This document shows positions 35,723-44,137 of a stretch of 64,000 nucleotides of DNA, piece by piece. This DNA is from Paenibacillus naphthalenovorans. GTDB lineage: Bacteria > Bacillota > Bacilli > Paenibacillales > NBRC-103111. Positions within the stretch are counted from its first letter, which is position 1; each line of letters begins with the position of its first letter. The notes below the pieces were generated by a model. It was not told the DNA's origin. It was given only the letters and a program-made list of their open reading frames with translations, and ran no database searches. Where the stretch lies: positions 124,001 through 188,000 of the forward strand of contig NZ_FNDY01000007.1 of NCBI RefSeq assembly GCF_900099895.1, given 5' to 3'. The translations under genes and the position numbers were made by a program.

Positions 35723-36568
35723 TTAGACTACGCCCTGTTTTGATTTCGTGCATCTCAGTTTGTAGGTTCGCCCGTACCCTTTGGCATAGCGAATGATCCG
35801 GCGAATCATGCTCCTGTTTTTCAGTTTGGTAAACGGACAAGGATCGGGGTTCGTATTCACTTCGATAATCCACGGCTTAAGACGCCGGTCAAGGGCGATG
35901 TCCGCACCGATTTCCCGCATGCCCGGATAGGCGGCGCTTAGCTGCCTGGCGGCCTTAACCCCGATCTTCTTCATTTTTGACATCAAGGCCTTACGCTTCT
36001 CTTTACCGGTGTAAACTTTCAATAATACCTCAACCGGATAAATGGTTCCCCCCTGGCTCCCGTTTGTCACCACCTTGCGCGGATGCGCCACGCGGCCCAC
36101 AATCCCTGTAGCCTTCCAGCGGCCCTTGGGATTTCGCTGCACCATGACACGGACATCGAACGGCCGGCCGGCGTGAACCAAAAGCCGGACCCCCTTTTGC
36201 ACCAAATAGGGCCTTCCCCGGGTCTCTTTTAAGATGGCACGGTAAGTCTTTCTATAATTGGTAAATTGATGCACACGGACACCCGTCTGATAGCGGTATT
36301 TTATCCTCTTCTTCCGGTCTATGACGTCTATGCTGTCTTGGCTGTCATTGCCGCCGCTTTCGGGTATTCGTTCCACACGAATCACACCCTTCCCCTGAGA
36401 ACCATTGCAAGGCTTGATGTACACCATGGTATACTTTTGCAGCATCGCATACAGCGCATCCCGGTCCATCCTTCTTGTTGCAAGAATGCGTCTTCGCAGC
36501 GACTTGTTTCCCCTCAGCACCCTCGTTTTCGTCAGCTTGTTGGAGACACGCCTTATTGCCCGTTTCAT
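35723..36568 (-). CDS. YheC/YheD-family ATP-grasp protein, spore coat associated
   Basis: A 281-residue protein of the YheC/YheD (ATP-grasp) family. It shows YIKPCNGSQGKGVIRV (ATP-grasp glycine-rich region), then RPFDVRVMVQRNPKGRW and the C-terminal metal-binding segment EIGADIALDRRLKPWIIEVN. The enzyme probably ligates an amine to a carboxylate. Members are described as endospore-coat associated. The start at 36568 has GGGGGGGAGAG upstream. The N-terminal domain is short compared with full YheC/D proteins (over 350 residues). It diverges from the diaminopropionate operon. Confidence 0.85.
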   Translation of the reverse strand: MKRAIRRVSNKLTKTRVLRGNKSLRRRILATRRMDRDALYAMLQKYTMVYIKPCNGSQGKGVIRVERIPESGGNDSQDSIDVIDRKKRIKYRYQTGVRVHQFTNYRKTYRAILKETRGRPYLVQKGVRLLVHAGRPFDVRVMVQRNPKGRWKATGIVGRVAHPRKVVTNGSQGGTIYPVEVLLKVYTGKEKRKALMSKMKKIGVKAARQLSAAYPGMREIGADIALDRRLKPWIIEVNTNPDPCPFTKLKNRSMIRRIIRYAKGYGRTYKLRCTKSKQGVV

Positions 36569-36731
36569 TCCGCTCTCCCCCCCCCATAATGCCACTAAAT
36601 TACATTACGGGAAAGGTGGGACATTTGTTCGGGCATCCGCCCAATGGCAGAACCAAAGGGGAATTTTTACATATGATTTACTATAGGGGTTTGTTTCAGA
36701 GCTACAGATTGCAGCGAACGGGGAGACAACC

Positions 36732-37943
36732 ATGATACCGTTGGAGAAATTGCAGGATAAAGTGCGAAAAACAACCAGGATATTTCCCTGGTACAAAGAG
36801 CTGATTGGCGGCGATGGCGATATAGCGAGCGGAATCAACCGTATACAGGAATTGCCTCTCATGACGGCGGACATTTTCGAAACTTATTATTATCACCGCC
36901 CGCATGATCCTTCCCTGGCCGTATACCGGACGTCGGGAACCGGCTCGGGCCGTCGAAAAGCCATCCTCTACTCTGAGGAAGACGATACGAACTACATTCA
37001 GATCAAGACGAAGCTGTTCGGCGAACTTACCGCAGGAAGCGGCTGCATCAAGGCTTTGGCGGATATGGGTACCGGCCATGCGGCGAATACGGCCCTGGAC
37101 ATATTTGAAAGGCTGGGAATGGAAGGGCGCTCCATTGCCTTCGAACTGCCGATCGAGCGGCACATTGAAGAGCTGCAGACGTTTCAACCCGACCTGCTGT
37201 ACACGATGCCTTCCATTCTGGACCATATCGTATATGCTACCGAGAACCCGCGTGCGTTCGGGATCCGCAAAATCATGCTGGTCGGGGAAATCGCTCCGCC
37301 GGAGTGGCAGCGGAATATGGCCCGCCTGTTCGGTCTTGATCCAAGCGACATCATCGACACCTACGGCTCGATTGAAATCGGCACGATCGCTTATTATTCC
37401 CACGATCTGGGCAGATATATTCTTGTCGACGGCCTATTTGCGGAAGGAATCGGGGCGCAGGAATTGGATGAGGGACTCGAGCCGCTTGGAGATAACGAGA
37501 AGATCCTGGTGCTCACTTCATTCGTCCGAACCATGCTGCCGGCCATCCGCTTTGTAACCTACGACGTCGTCAGGGACTTCAGGCCCGTGATGGTCGACGG
37601 CGTAATGAAGCAGAGCTTTCAGTCCATTGTCAAACGGGTGGGGCGAGAACTAAAGCATGGGGAAAAAATCAGCCTGTACGATATCGAGCAGGCCGTATAC
37701 CGGCATGTCGAAGATGCGATCATCCGGGTCAAGGTGCGAAACAATGTGTTGGCCGTGCAAATTAAAAGCAAATCGGAAATGGACTCCGTCCTTCCGGCCA
37801 TCCGGGAGGAAATCAGGGCGTGCATTCCGGAAATCGGCATGATGATTCGGAACCGTTTGCTTGATGACATCGAAGTCATTGCAGTGGGGGAAGACCAACC
37901 GCTGGAGAACGGGAGGGTCAAAAACAAAAAGATCTATTACTAG
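36732..37943 (+). CDS. PaaK-like adenylate-forming enzyme
   Basis: A 403-residue enzyme of the phenylacetate-CoA ligase branch of the ANL superfamily. The ATP P-loop motif is YRTSGTGSGRRKAILYS; the adenine/substrate motif is DIIDTYGSIEIGTIAYY; the C-terminal lid follows an RFVTYDVVRDFRPV hinge. It should activate a carboxylate as the acyl-adenylate. It is the first gene of an operon with sbnA and sbnB, 21 bp before sbnA, so the acid activated could be 2,3-diaminopropionate or its partner acid. No carrier-protein or NRPS gene is in the window. Confidence 0.85.
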   Translation: MIPLEKLQDKVRKTTRIFPWYKELIGGDGDIASGINRIQELPLMTADIFETYYYHRPHDPSLAVYRTSGTGSGRRKAILYSEEDDTNYIQIKTKLFGELTAGSGCIKALADMGTGHAANTALDIFERLGMEGRSIAFELPIERHIEELQTFQPDLLYTMPSILDHIVYATENPRAFGIRKIMLVGEIAPPEWQRNMARLFGLDPSDIIDTYGSIEIGTIAYYSHDLGRYILVDGLFAEGIGAQELDEGLEPLGDNEKILVLTSFVRTMLPAIRFVTYDVVRDFRPVMVDGVMKQSFQSIVKRVGRELKHGEKISLYDIEQAVYRHVEDAIIRVKVRNNVLAVQIKSKSEMDSVLPAIREEIRACIPEIGMMIRNRLLDDIEVIAVGEDQPLENGRVKNKKIYY

Positions 37944-37964
37944 ATCAGCAAAGGTTGGGTTGTC

Positions 37965-38939
37965 ATGGACATCAATGGCGGTATTTTGTCGGTCATCGGA
38001 AATACGCCTCTGGTTAAGCTGAGCAGCCTGTTCCGGGACCGCGATCTTGAAGTCTATGCGAAATTGGAGCTGATGAACCCCGGCGGAAGCGCGAAAGACC
38101 GCCCCGCCCTGCGGATGATCCGGGAAGCCTGGAAGGAAGGGAAGATTGGCCCGGGGACGGTTGTCGTCGAATCCAGTTCAGGTAATATGGCGATCAGCCT
38201 GGCAATGATTTGCAAATACCTGGGGATGCGCTTCATCAGCGTAATCGACCCGAAGACGACGGAGTATAACATCCGAATCCTGAAGGCTTCGGGCGCGGAA
38301 ATCGACTATGTCGCCGAGCCCGATCCGGAATCCGGCGAGTTTCTTCCTGCAAGGCTGAAACGCGTGCAGCAGCTTTTGGCGGAAATCCCGGGCAGCTTCT
38401 GGCCGAACCAATATGCGAATACGAACAATTACTTGGCTCACTACCATACGACCATGAAAGAAATCGTGGATCAACTCGGCCGGGTGGATTATTTGTTTTG
38501 CGGCGTCAGCACGTGTGGAACGCTTCGGGGCTGCGCAGAATATGTAAAGGATCACGGGTTGGCAACCCATATCGTGGCCGTAGACGTAGAGGGCAGCGCC
38601 ATTTTTAGTGCGAATAAGAGCAGACGGCGGTTCCCCGGGCTGGGCGCCGGTATCGTGCCGCCCTTCTGCAAAACGGATATCATCGACCGGATCGTGCATG
38701 TCTCGGACTGGGATATCGTCACCGGCTGCCGGGCATTGGCGCAAAAGGAATCGATCATGGCCGGGGCGTCCTCCGGAGGTGTCATCGCCGCCGTCAGGCA
38801 TATGGAGCAAGAGCTTGTCCCGGGAGCGAAATGTGCGGTCATCCTGCATGACCGGGGCGAACGCTATCTCGATACCGTATATTCGGACGCATGGATCGAG
38901 AGCGAGTTCGGCCGGGGGCTTCCGGCAGGAGATGATTGA
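37965..38939 (+). CDS. sbnA: N-(2-amino-2-carboxyethyl)-L-glutamate synthase, SbnA-like
   Basis: A 324-residue PLP enzyme of the cysteine-synthase fold. It has the PLP-lysine motif NPGGSAKDRPALRMI, the phosphate-binding ESSSGNMAISLAMICKYLG, and the C-terminal VILHDRGERYLDTVYSDAW. These match staphylococcal SbnA, which joins O-phospho-L-serine and L-glutamate to give ACEGA, the precursor of L-2,3-diaminopropionate. Its stop lies 33 bp before the sbnB start, in the same operon. Confidence 0.93.
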   Translation: MDINGGILSVIGNTPLVKLSSLFRDRDLEVYAKLELMNPGGSAKDRPALRMIREAWKEGKIGPGTVVVESSSGNMAISLAMICKYLGMRFISVIDPKTTEYNIRILKASGAEIDYVAEPDPESGEFLPARLKRVQQLLAEIPGSFWPNQYANTNNYLAHYHTTMKEIVDQLGRVDYLFCGVSTCGTLRGCAEYVKDHGLATHIVAVDVEGSAIFSANKSRRRFPGLGAGIVPPFCKTDIIDRIVHVSDWDIVTGCRALAQKESIMAGASSGGVIAAVRHMEQELVPGAKCAVILHDRGERYLDTVYSDAWIESEFGRGLPAGDD

Positions 38940-38972
38940 TTGACGCTACCGATTACGAAGGGAGGAAGCGGC

Positions 38973-39938
38973 ATGCTATATATCAACAACCGGGAAATCC
39001 GCGCGATCGGCATGGACTGGCAGGCTCTGGCCGAAATGGCGGATTCCACGGTACACATTGTCGATTCCGGGGATTTCGCGCAGCCGGTCAAGCCGTATTT
39101 GCGGTACAACAATCTCAAAAACCGGATCATTGCGATGCCCGCTTATGTCGGGGGAGACGTGAATGCCGCGGGAATCAAGTGGATTTCCAGCTTTCCGGAT
39201 AATATCCGGATTGGCCTTCCCCGAGCGCATAGCGTCATCGTATTGAATGACCCCGACACGGGCCGCCCTTCCGCCATCCTGAACTCGCCGCTTCCCAGCA
39301 TCGTGAGGACTGCGTCCGTCAGCGGGCTGATGATCCGGCATTTTCTGCAGGCGCGTTCACTCGAGCGGTTTCATCTCGGCATTATCGGTTGGGGGCCGGT
39401 TGGACAGTATCATGCCCAAATGGCCGAATCCTTATATGGGGACAAGATCGAACGCATCCGGGTGTATGATATCAGGGGAGTGGATTTGTCCGGAATCGCT
39501 TCTCCTTACCGGGACCGGATCACGGTCGAAAAGACGTGGGAGGACGTTTACCGGCCGTCCGATATTCTCATTACGTGTACCGTATCGGAGAACCGGTATA
39601 TTGATAGTCCCCCTGGAAAAGGCAGCCTTTTGCTGAATGTTTCCCTGCGCGATTACAAGCCGGAAGCGTTAGCCTCGGTGAAAACCGTCATCGTCGACGA
39701 TTGGGATGAAGTGTGCCGCGAGAACACCGATATCGAACGGCTCCATCTGGAACGGGGGCTGGCCCGCAGAGATGTCCAAACGCTTGCCGATGTCGTCTGC
39801 CGCGACAGCCTGGCGGAAATTGCCGACGACGAACCCGTCTTCTTCTGCCCGATGGGCATGTCCGTCTTCGATATCGCGACGGCAGTGTATTATATGAAGC
39901 TGGCGGAAGAAAGAGGGCTTGGGGTAGAATTGGACTGA
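38973..39938 (+). CDS. sbnB: N-(2-amino-2-carboxyethyl)-L-glutamate dehydrogenase, SbnB-like
   Basis: A 321-residue NAD-dependent enzyme of the ornithine cyclodeaminase/mu-crystallin family. It shows KPYLRYNNLKNRIIAMPAYV, GIKWISSFPDN, the Rossmann motif LGIIGWGPVGQYHAQ and the end CPMGMSVFDIATAVYY, all as in SbnB. SbnB oxidises ACEGA to L-2,3-diaminopropionate plus 2-oxoglutarate. The ATG at 38973 has GGGAGG eight bases upstream. With SbnA it completes the Dap pathway. Confidence 0.93.
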   Translation: MLYINNREIRAIGMDWQALAEMADSTVHIVDSGDFAQPVKPYLRYNNLKNRIIAMPAYVGGDVNAAGIKWISSFPDNIRIGLPRAHSVIVLNDPDTGRPSAILNSPLPSIVRTASVSGLMIRHFLQARSLERFHLGIIGWGPVGQYHAQMAESLYGDKIERIRVYDIRGVDLSGIASPYRDRITVEKTWEDVYRPSDILITCTVSENRYIDSPPGKGSLLLNVSLRDYKPEALASVKTVIVDDWDEVCRENTDIERLHLERGLARRDVQTLADVVCRDSLAEIADDEPVFFCPMGMSVFDIATAVYYMKLAEERGLGVELD

Positions 39939-40136
39939 GGCGGTGGGCATCCGGGGGCGGATATAACCGATCCCGGACGCCGCTGAACGCCGAAGACTTT
40001 TGAACGGGTAAGCTCAGATAAACATCCGCTGTAAAAACGAGCGTAGCTCATCCTTTTCCACCCTGCTCCCGGCCGTTCCTTTTCCCCAGTGGCAACCGAT
40101 TTTCCCGAATGCTTCAAGCCGGTAAAAGATCCTTTT

Positions 40137-41120
40137 CTAAGGAACCATTTCTTTGACGTTCAAAGTCCCGGCCCGTTCTTTTTTGGAAGCCAAATAATCG
40201 TAAAGCTTCTGTTGTCCCGATACGATGCTGTCAAGGAAGGGAGCGGTGCCGTACGCTTTGCGCTCAAACGAGGAGAGCCACATCAAATGTTCAATGTCGG
40301 TATGCTCCGTTAAGATGTCGGCGGCATCGTGAATATTAGTCATCGTCCATTCCCCGTGACGCTGAATCATCTGCAATGCCGACTTGTAAATTTCCTCTCT
40401 TTGGGCATAACGGTCCGAGGCTGCGATGTAAATATCCCGAGTGCCTATTTTTCCGGTCGCATCGACAACAATACGTATCCCCTGAGGCTCCAATTGACTA
40501 ATCAGGGGCTCCGAAATCACCCAAGCGTCAGCCTTGTGGCTGGAATAGGCATCCAGCAGCTCCTGGCCAAGCTCCGAGTTCGGTTTTATATCCTTCATGG
40601 ACAACCCGGCCTCTTCCAACACCTGCAGCAATAATAAATGTTCATTCGTTTTAGGAGCGAACGCTACCTTCTTCCCTTTTAAGTCGCCGGCTTGGAAAAT
40701 CGTTGAATCCAGCGGAACAATGACCGCATAAGCCGCCGGATTGCTTGGCTCCGCAGCCAGATAAACGATGGGTGTATCCGGGTCGTGAAGAAAAGCAGGA
40801 ACCGCTTCTCCCACGGACCCAAGGTCCACTTGTCCTGCCTCAATGGCCTGAAACAAAGAAACATCGTCCTCATACAAAACCCATTCTAATCCGACATGAT
40901 GTTTCTCCGTCAGTCTCGACTCCAAATCCCCTTTCTTCATGACAGCCAACAACATGCTGTTGGGGGTATAACCGATCCGAAACACATTTGGATCAACGGG
41001 AGGACGGGAAGAACCGCGAGGCGAGGAATTCTGAAAACAACCGGCCAGGAGCATGGCCATCATCAATAAAAGAAAAAAGGCCGGCCCATGTTTGCCGGCC
41101 TTGCGTACTGCATTACGCAT
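40137..41120 (-). CDS. Second SsuA/NMT1-like substrate-binding lipoprotein
   Basis: A 327-residue binding protein with signal peptide and lipobox LAGC (Cys28). The mature part has FRIGYTPNSMLLAVMKKGDL, GLEWVLYEDDVSLFQAIEAG and LGSVGEAVPAF, typical of the SsuA/TauA/NMT1-like family. The start ATG overlaps the permease stop by 8 bp. It is the last gene of the nine-gene operon and the second binding protein for one permease. A canonical terminator hairpin lies within codons 7-15, so its expression may be lower than that of the genes before it. Confidence 0.85.
   Translation of the reverse strand: MRNAVRKAGKHGPAFFLLLMMAMLLAGCFQNSSPRGSSRPPVDPNVFRIGYTPNSMLLAVMKKGDLESRLTEKHHVGLEWVLYEDDVSLFQAIEAGQVDLGSVGEAVPAFLHDPDTPIVYLAAEPSNPAAYAVIVPLDSTIFQAGDLKGKKVAFAPKTNEHLLLLQVLEEAGLSMKDIKPNSELGQELLDAYSSHKADAWVISEPLISQLEPQGIRIVVDATGKIGTRDIYIAASDRYAQREEIYKSALQMIQRHGEWTMTNIHDAADILTEHTDIEHLMWLSSFERKAYGTAPFLDSIVSGQQKLYDYLASKKERAGTLNVKEMVP
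41073..41102 (-). terminator. Intrinsic terminator inside the 5' coding region of the second binding-protein gene
   Basis: AAGGCCGGC, 8-base loop, GCCGGCCTT then TTTTTTCTTTT on the minus strand: a full GC-rich stem with U-run, yet it encodes residues 7-16 of the signal peptide region. It would stop part of the transcripts before the last gene unless ribosomes mask it. Confidence 0.7.
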
Positions 41121-41895
41121 TGACAGAGAGTCCTTTCTTCCATCTGGTGAAACGGGCCTCAATCACAGCGAGGATATAATTCAGTAATAATCCCAGAAAT
41201 GCCAAAACAATAATGCCGGCATACATATCGGGAATTTGGAAAATTTCCTGCGAATTTAAAATGTAAAATCCAAGGCCTGCAGATGATCCGATCATCTCGG
41301 CAGCCACCAGCGCTGTAATACAATAGGCTCCGCCCAGGCGAATGCCTGTAAAGATGCTCGGCGCCGCAGCGGGAAGAATGACCCGGAAAAAGAGGAAGCT
41401 TTGCGAGCCACCCATGGATTTCGCAGAGTCAATCAATAGTTTGTCGACATATTTCACACCGCTTACGGTATTTAACAGGATCGGCCAGAAAGAAGCCCAT
41501 AGAATAATCGCAGTTTTGGAAGTTTCCCCGATCCCGAGAAATAAAATAAATACGGGGAACAAGGCAAATGCCGATATTTGACGAAACAATTGAAGCAATG
41601 GATCGACAATCGCTTCGAATCGCTTAAACCAACCCAAAAATAATCCAAGCAGTGTGCCTGCTACGATGGCCAACAGCAGCCCCGACAACGAGCGTTGAAG
41701 ACTGGCGAACACGTGAACCCATAAATTACCGGTCGAAAACAGCTTCGTAATGGAAACGACAACGCTGGACGGCGGGCTTAAGAAGGCTTTATTCACAATG
41801 CCGAGTGTCGGCAGTAATTCCCAAACCAGTAAGAAAAGAATGATGCCTAAACTTCGGTCGGCAGATGACCTGATGATCCTGATGAAACGTCCCAT
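41113..41895 (-). CDS. SsuC/TauC-like ABC transporter permease
   Basis: A 260-residue inner-membrane protein with six hydrophobic segments and the EAA loop SAKSMGGSQSFLFFRVILPA followed by APSIFTGIRLGGAYCITALV. It belongs to the aliphatic sulfonate/nitrate/taurine permease family. It works with the ATPase encoded at 47208-48104 and the two binding proteins. Confidence 0.92.
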   Translation of the reverse strand: MGRFIRIIRSSADRSLGIILFLLVWELLPTLGIVNKAFLSPPSSVVVSITKLFSTGNLWVHVFASLQRSLSGLLLAIVAGTLLGLFLGWFKRFEAIVDPLLQLFRQISAFALFPVFILFLGIGETSKTAIILWASFWPILLNTVSGVKYVDKLLIDSAKSMGGSQSFLFFRVILPAAAPSIFTGIRLGGAYCITALVAAEMIGSSAGLGFYILNSQEIFQIPDMYAGIIVLAFLGLLLNYILAVIEARFTRWKKGLSVNA

Positions 41896-41913
41896 TTCAT
41901 TCCCCCCTCAACT

Positions 41914-42930
41914 TTACTTTACGGTCACGGCGCTGGCGCTGGACGCTGCTTTCTCGGCAAACGGATTAAATTCGTTCGTGTAGACGTCTTTTACGCTTAT
42001 CTTTCCTTTCGGAATCATGCCCTCGTTCTCAAGAATGTCGATATAATATTGAATCGGGGGCTCAGTAATGACGAGATCTTCCACATAAGCGAACCGATCA
42101 ATGAATTCGACATCCATATCCAAACGCTTGGCGATAATTTTCCTGGCTTCTTCCGGATTTTCGTTAACCCAGTTCGCTGTTTTCGCAATGGTTGTTACGA
42201 AATCCTTCACCGCTTCGGGATGCTCTCTCATAAACTTCCCGTTGACGCTGTACGGAGCCATACCGCCGAGCCCCTTGTCAAGATCATAGTCGCTCCAAAG
42301 CTTCACAAGATCCTCGTTTTTCTCCGCTTTCCCCGACAGCGGAGCGTGCAGGATGGCCAAATCGATTCCGCCTTGAAGCAGCGTTTGTTCCATCTTTGTT
42401 TCCGGTACGACGAGGAAGTTGATCTTGCTTACATCCACGCCTTGTTCTCTAAACCATTTCTTCGACACGAATTCGGCGCAAGCTCCAAAGCTGTTAAATC
42501 CGATGGTCTTCCCTTCCAAATCCTTCGCTGTCGTAATCCCGCTGTCCTTCCGAACGAAATACTTCATATGAGGCGCTTCTTCCAGCGTTTTTCCTCCCGC
42601 GGAGATGACTTTAATATCCGCACCGCTGGAAATCGCGGAGATGACAAGAGGCACCATTCTTGTTCCAAAATCGATATCTCCTGTGCCCACCAGCGGGATA
42701 ATTTGCGGAGAGGCAACGGCGCCGACATACTTCGGTCTCGTGCTGGTTCCTTCAAAATAACCGAGTTCATCCGCAAGATAGACCAAATCGAATCCCGGAT
42801 TATCCGGATATTTAAACTCAACGATGGACTTTCCCGAAGAATCGACCGCCTGATTCGAACTGCCGCAGCCGGCCAGTACCCCCATCATGCCTATGATGAC
42901 AGTAATAAACAACAGCTTTGCTTTCTTCAT
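41914..42930 (-). CDS. First SsuA/NMT1-like substrate-binding lipoprotein
   Basis: A 338-residue binding protein, lipobox LAGC (Cys22). The mature part contains FDLVYLADELGYFEG, GTGDIDFGTRMVPLVI and KTIGFNSFGACAEFVSKKW; it lacks the short hydrophobic sulfonate motifs needed to name the ligand. AGAGGTGAA precedes the ATG at 42930. It lies 7 bp after the thioredoxin gene. Its sequence differs clearly from the second binding protein, so they probably bind different ligands or forms. Confidence 0.85.
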   Translation of the reverse strand: MKKAKLLFITVIIGMMGVLAGCGSSNQAVDSSGKSIVEFKYPDNPGFDLVYLADELGYFEGTSTRPKYVGAVASPQIIPLVGTGDIDFGTRMVPLVISAISSGADIKVISAGGKTLEEAPHMKYFVRKDSGITTAKDLEGKTIGFNSFGACAEFVSKKWFREQGVDVSKINFLVVPETKMEQTLLQGGIDLAILHAPLSGKAEKNEDLVKLWSDYDLDKGLGGMAPYSVNGKFMREHPEAVKDFVTTIAKTANWVNENPEEARKIIAKRLDMDVEFIDRFAYVEDLVITEPPIQYYIDILENEGMIPKGKISVKDVYTNEFNPFAEKAASSASAVTVK

Positions 42931-42937
42931 TTCACCT

Positions 42938-43498
42938 CTACCTCTTTTCGTCTGTTTTAGTAAGTGCTTTAAATGCATTCTCCAAGCGGGCCAGGTCCGT
43001 CTGACCGACAATCGTCTCCACCCGCCGGCCTTCCTGATTAAAAATCAGCGAGGACGGATAAGCGGTAATTCCATACTTTCTGGCCACCGTACCGGAATCG
43101 TCAAGAAGCACGGGCAGTAACAGCTGCTGCTCTTTAACAAACTCCGCAACGCGATCCAGGCTGAGCTCCGTAAACGTTAAGTTGGCCGTCAATACCTCGA
43201 TATCGGGATGTGAAGACGCGAATTCGATAATCGCCGGCATCTCCTCCTTGCACGGCGGGCACCAACTGGCCCAGAAATTCAGCAGCACCGGCTTTCCCCG
43301 ATAGTCCGATAGCCGAACCCACTCCCCCTCCAAAGACTCCAGAAAAAAATCTTCCGCAGCCGGTCGGTCCGGGGTTTCTTTCGTGTCTGCCCGAACATGG
43401 TTAACTATCGCAACGATCACAAGGATGATGATCACAAGAAGAGCGAACCGGTTTCGAGTCCGGTCCCCCCGCTCCGCTTCATAATGCTTGTCTCTCAA
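42938..43498 (-). CDS. TlpA/ResA-type membrane-anchored thioredoxin, TTG start
   Basis: A 186-residue protein with an N-terminal anchor (FALLVIIILVIVAIV) and an extracytoplasmic thioredoxin domain. The active site is WCPPC (Cys80, Cys83) within LLNFWASWCPPCKEEMP; the cis-Pro loop is ITAYPSSLIF. ResA-like proteins reduce cysteines of c-type apocytochromes; TlpA-like proteins reduce copper-site cysteines. Placed between YcnI and the binding protein, a copper-linked role is plausible. The start is TTG at 43498; the best ribosome site (AGGAG) is 11 bases away. Confidence 0.88.
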   Translation of the reverse strand: MRDKHYEAERGDRTRNRFALLVIIILVIVAIVNHVRADTKETPDRPAAEDFFLESLEGEWVRLSDYRGKPVLLNFWASWCPPCKEEMPAIIEFASSHPDIEVLTANLTFTELSLDRVAEFVKEQQLLLPVLLDDSGTVARKYGITAYPSSLIFNQEGRRVETIVGQTDLARLENAFKALTKTDEKR

Positions 43499-43525
43499 TG
43501 GCCATCGCGCTCCTTACGATCGAGT

Positions 43526-44137
43526 TTACAGCTTGGATGCTCTGCGGCGGGAAACGACTGCGATCGAAACGATGGCTAACACAAGCGCTAACCATGAGAT
43601 TAACGCGGCAGAAGATTGCACCCAGTTGGATTGGGCTTGATGAGAAACGGCATGGTGGTCGCCTGCATTATGCCCGCCGCCCGGGGCTACTTTGGTCACC
43701 GAAGCCGGTTGATCCGAACCCGCATCGCCGGTCCATTCCACAACGGAACCGTCGGAATAGGTCTGATAAGCCTTCCACACGATTTCTTTCGCATCGTCCG
43801 CCACTCGTCCCTGAATCCGAAACTCACCGAATTCTCCGTCTCGGAAGCCGTCCCCTTCAGCCGACCAGACAATTCCGGTGTTATCGCCCTCGGCATTTTT
43901 CGTGAATTCGTAAGACCAGCCTGCGAGCGGCTGCACCCTGCTGATCGATATTTGTTCCGGGAAATGCACCTCCACTCGAACCGTGCTGGCCTCCTTCTCA
44001 TTAGGAACTCTCACCGTAAACACCTCGTGGGCACCTTGAAACGTTTCATTCGGATTCACGGTTACGTGCGCCTCCGCGGTTTGTACAGCTAATAAAAGTA
44101 CTGCAAACCAGATGATTGCAAAACGCCATGGCTTCAT
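43526..44137 (-). CDS. ycnI: YcnI-like (DUF1775) copper-binding protein
   Basis: A 203-residue extracytoplasmic protein. The signal peptide ends AEA before His24, which becomes the N-terminal His of the copper site, followed by VTVNPNETFQGAHEVFTVRV; the core Trp region is LAGWSYEFTK. A His-rich linker (GGGHNAGDHHAVSHQ) precedes a C-terminal membrane anchor. YcnI binds Cu(II) with a mono-histidine brace and usually sits beside YcnJ, as here. Its ATG overlaps the ycnJ stop. Confidence 0.92.
   Translation of the reverse strand: MKPWRFAIIWFAVLLLAVQTAEAHVTVNPNETFQGAHEVFTVRVPNEKEASTVRVEVHFPEQISISRVQPLAGWSYEFTKNAEGDNTGIVWSAEGDGFRDGEFGEFRIQGRVADDAKEIVWKAYQTYSDGSVVEWTGDAGSDQPASVTKVAPGGGHNAGDHHAVSHQAQSNWVQSSAALISWLALVLAIVSIAVVSRRRASKL

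Noticed and set aside
39946-39984. GC-rich hairpin after sbnB as a terminator
   Set aside because: A GGC-TCCGGG / CCCGGA-GCC stem forms but no T-run follows on either strand, so termination cannot be claimed.
42049-42960. 303-codon plus-strand open frame
   Set aside because: Shadow of the binding-protein gene on the other strand, which has a lipobox, ribosome site and clear family.
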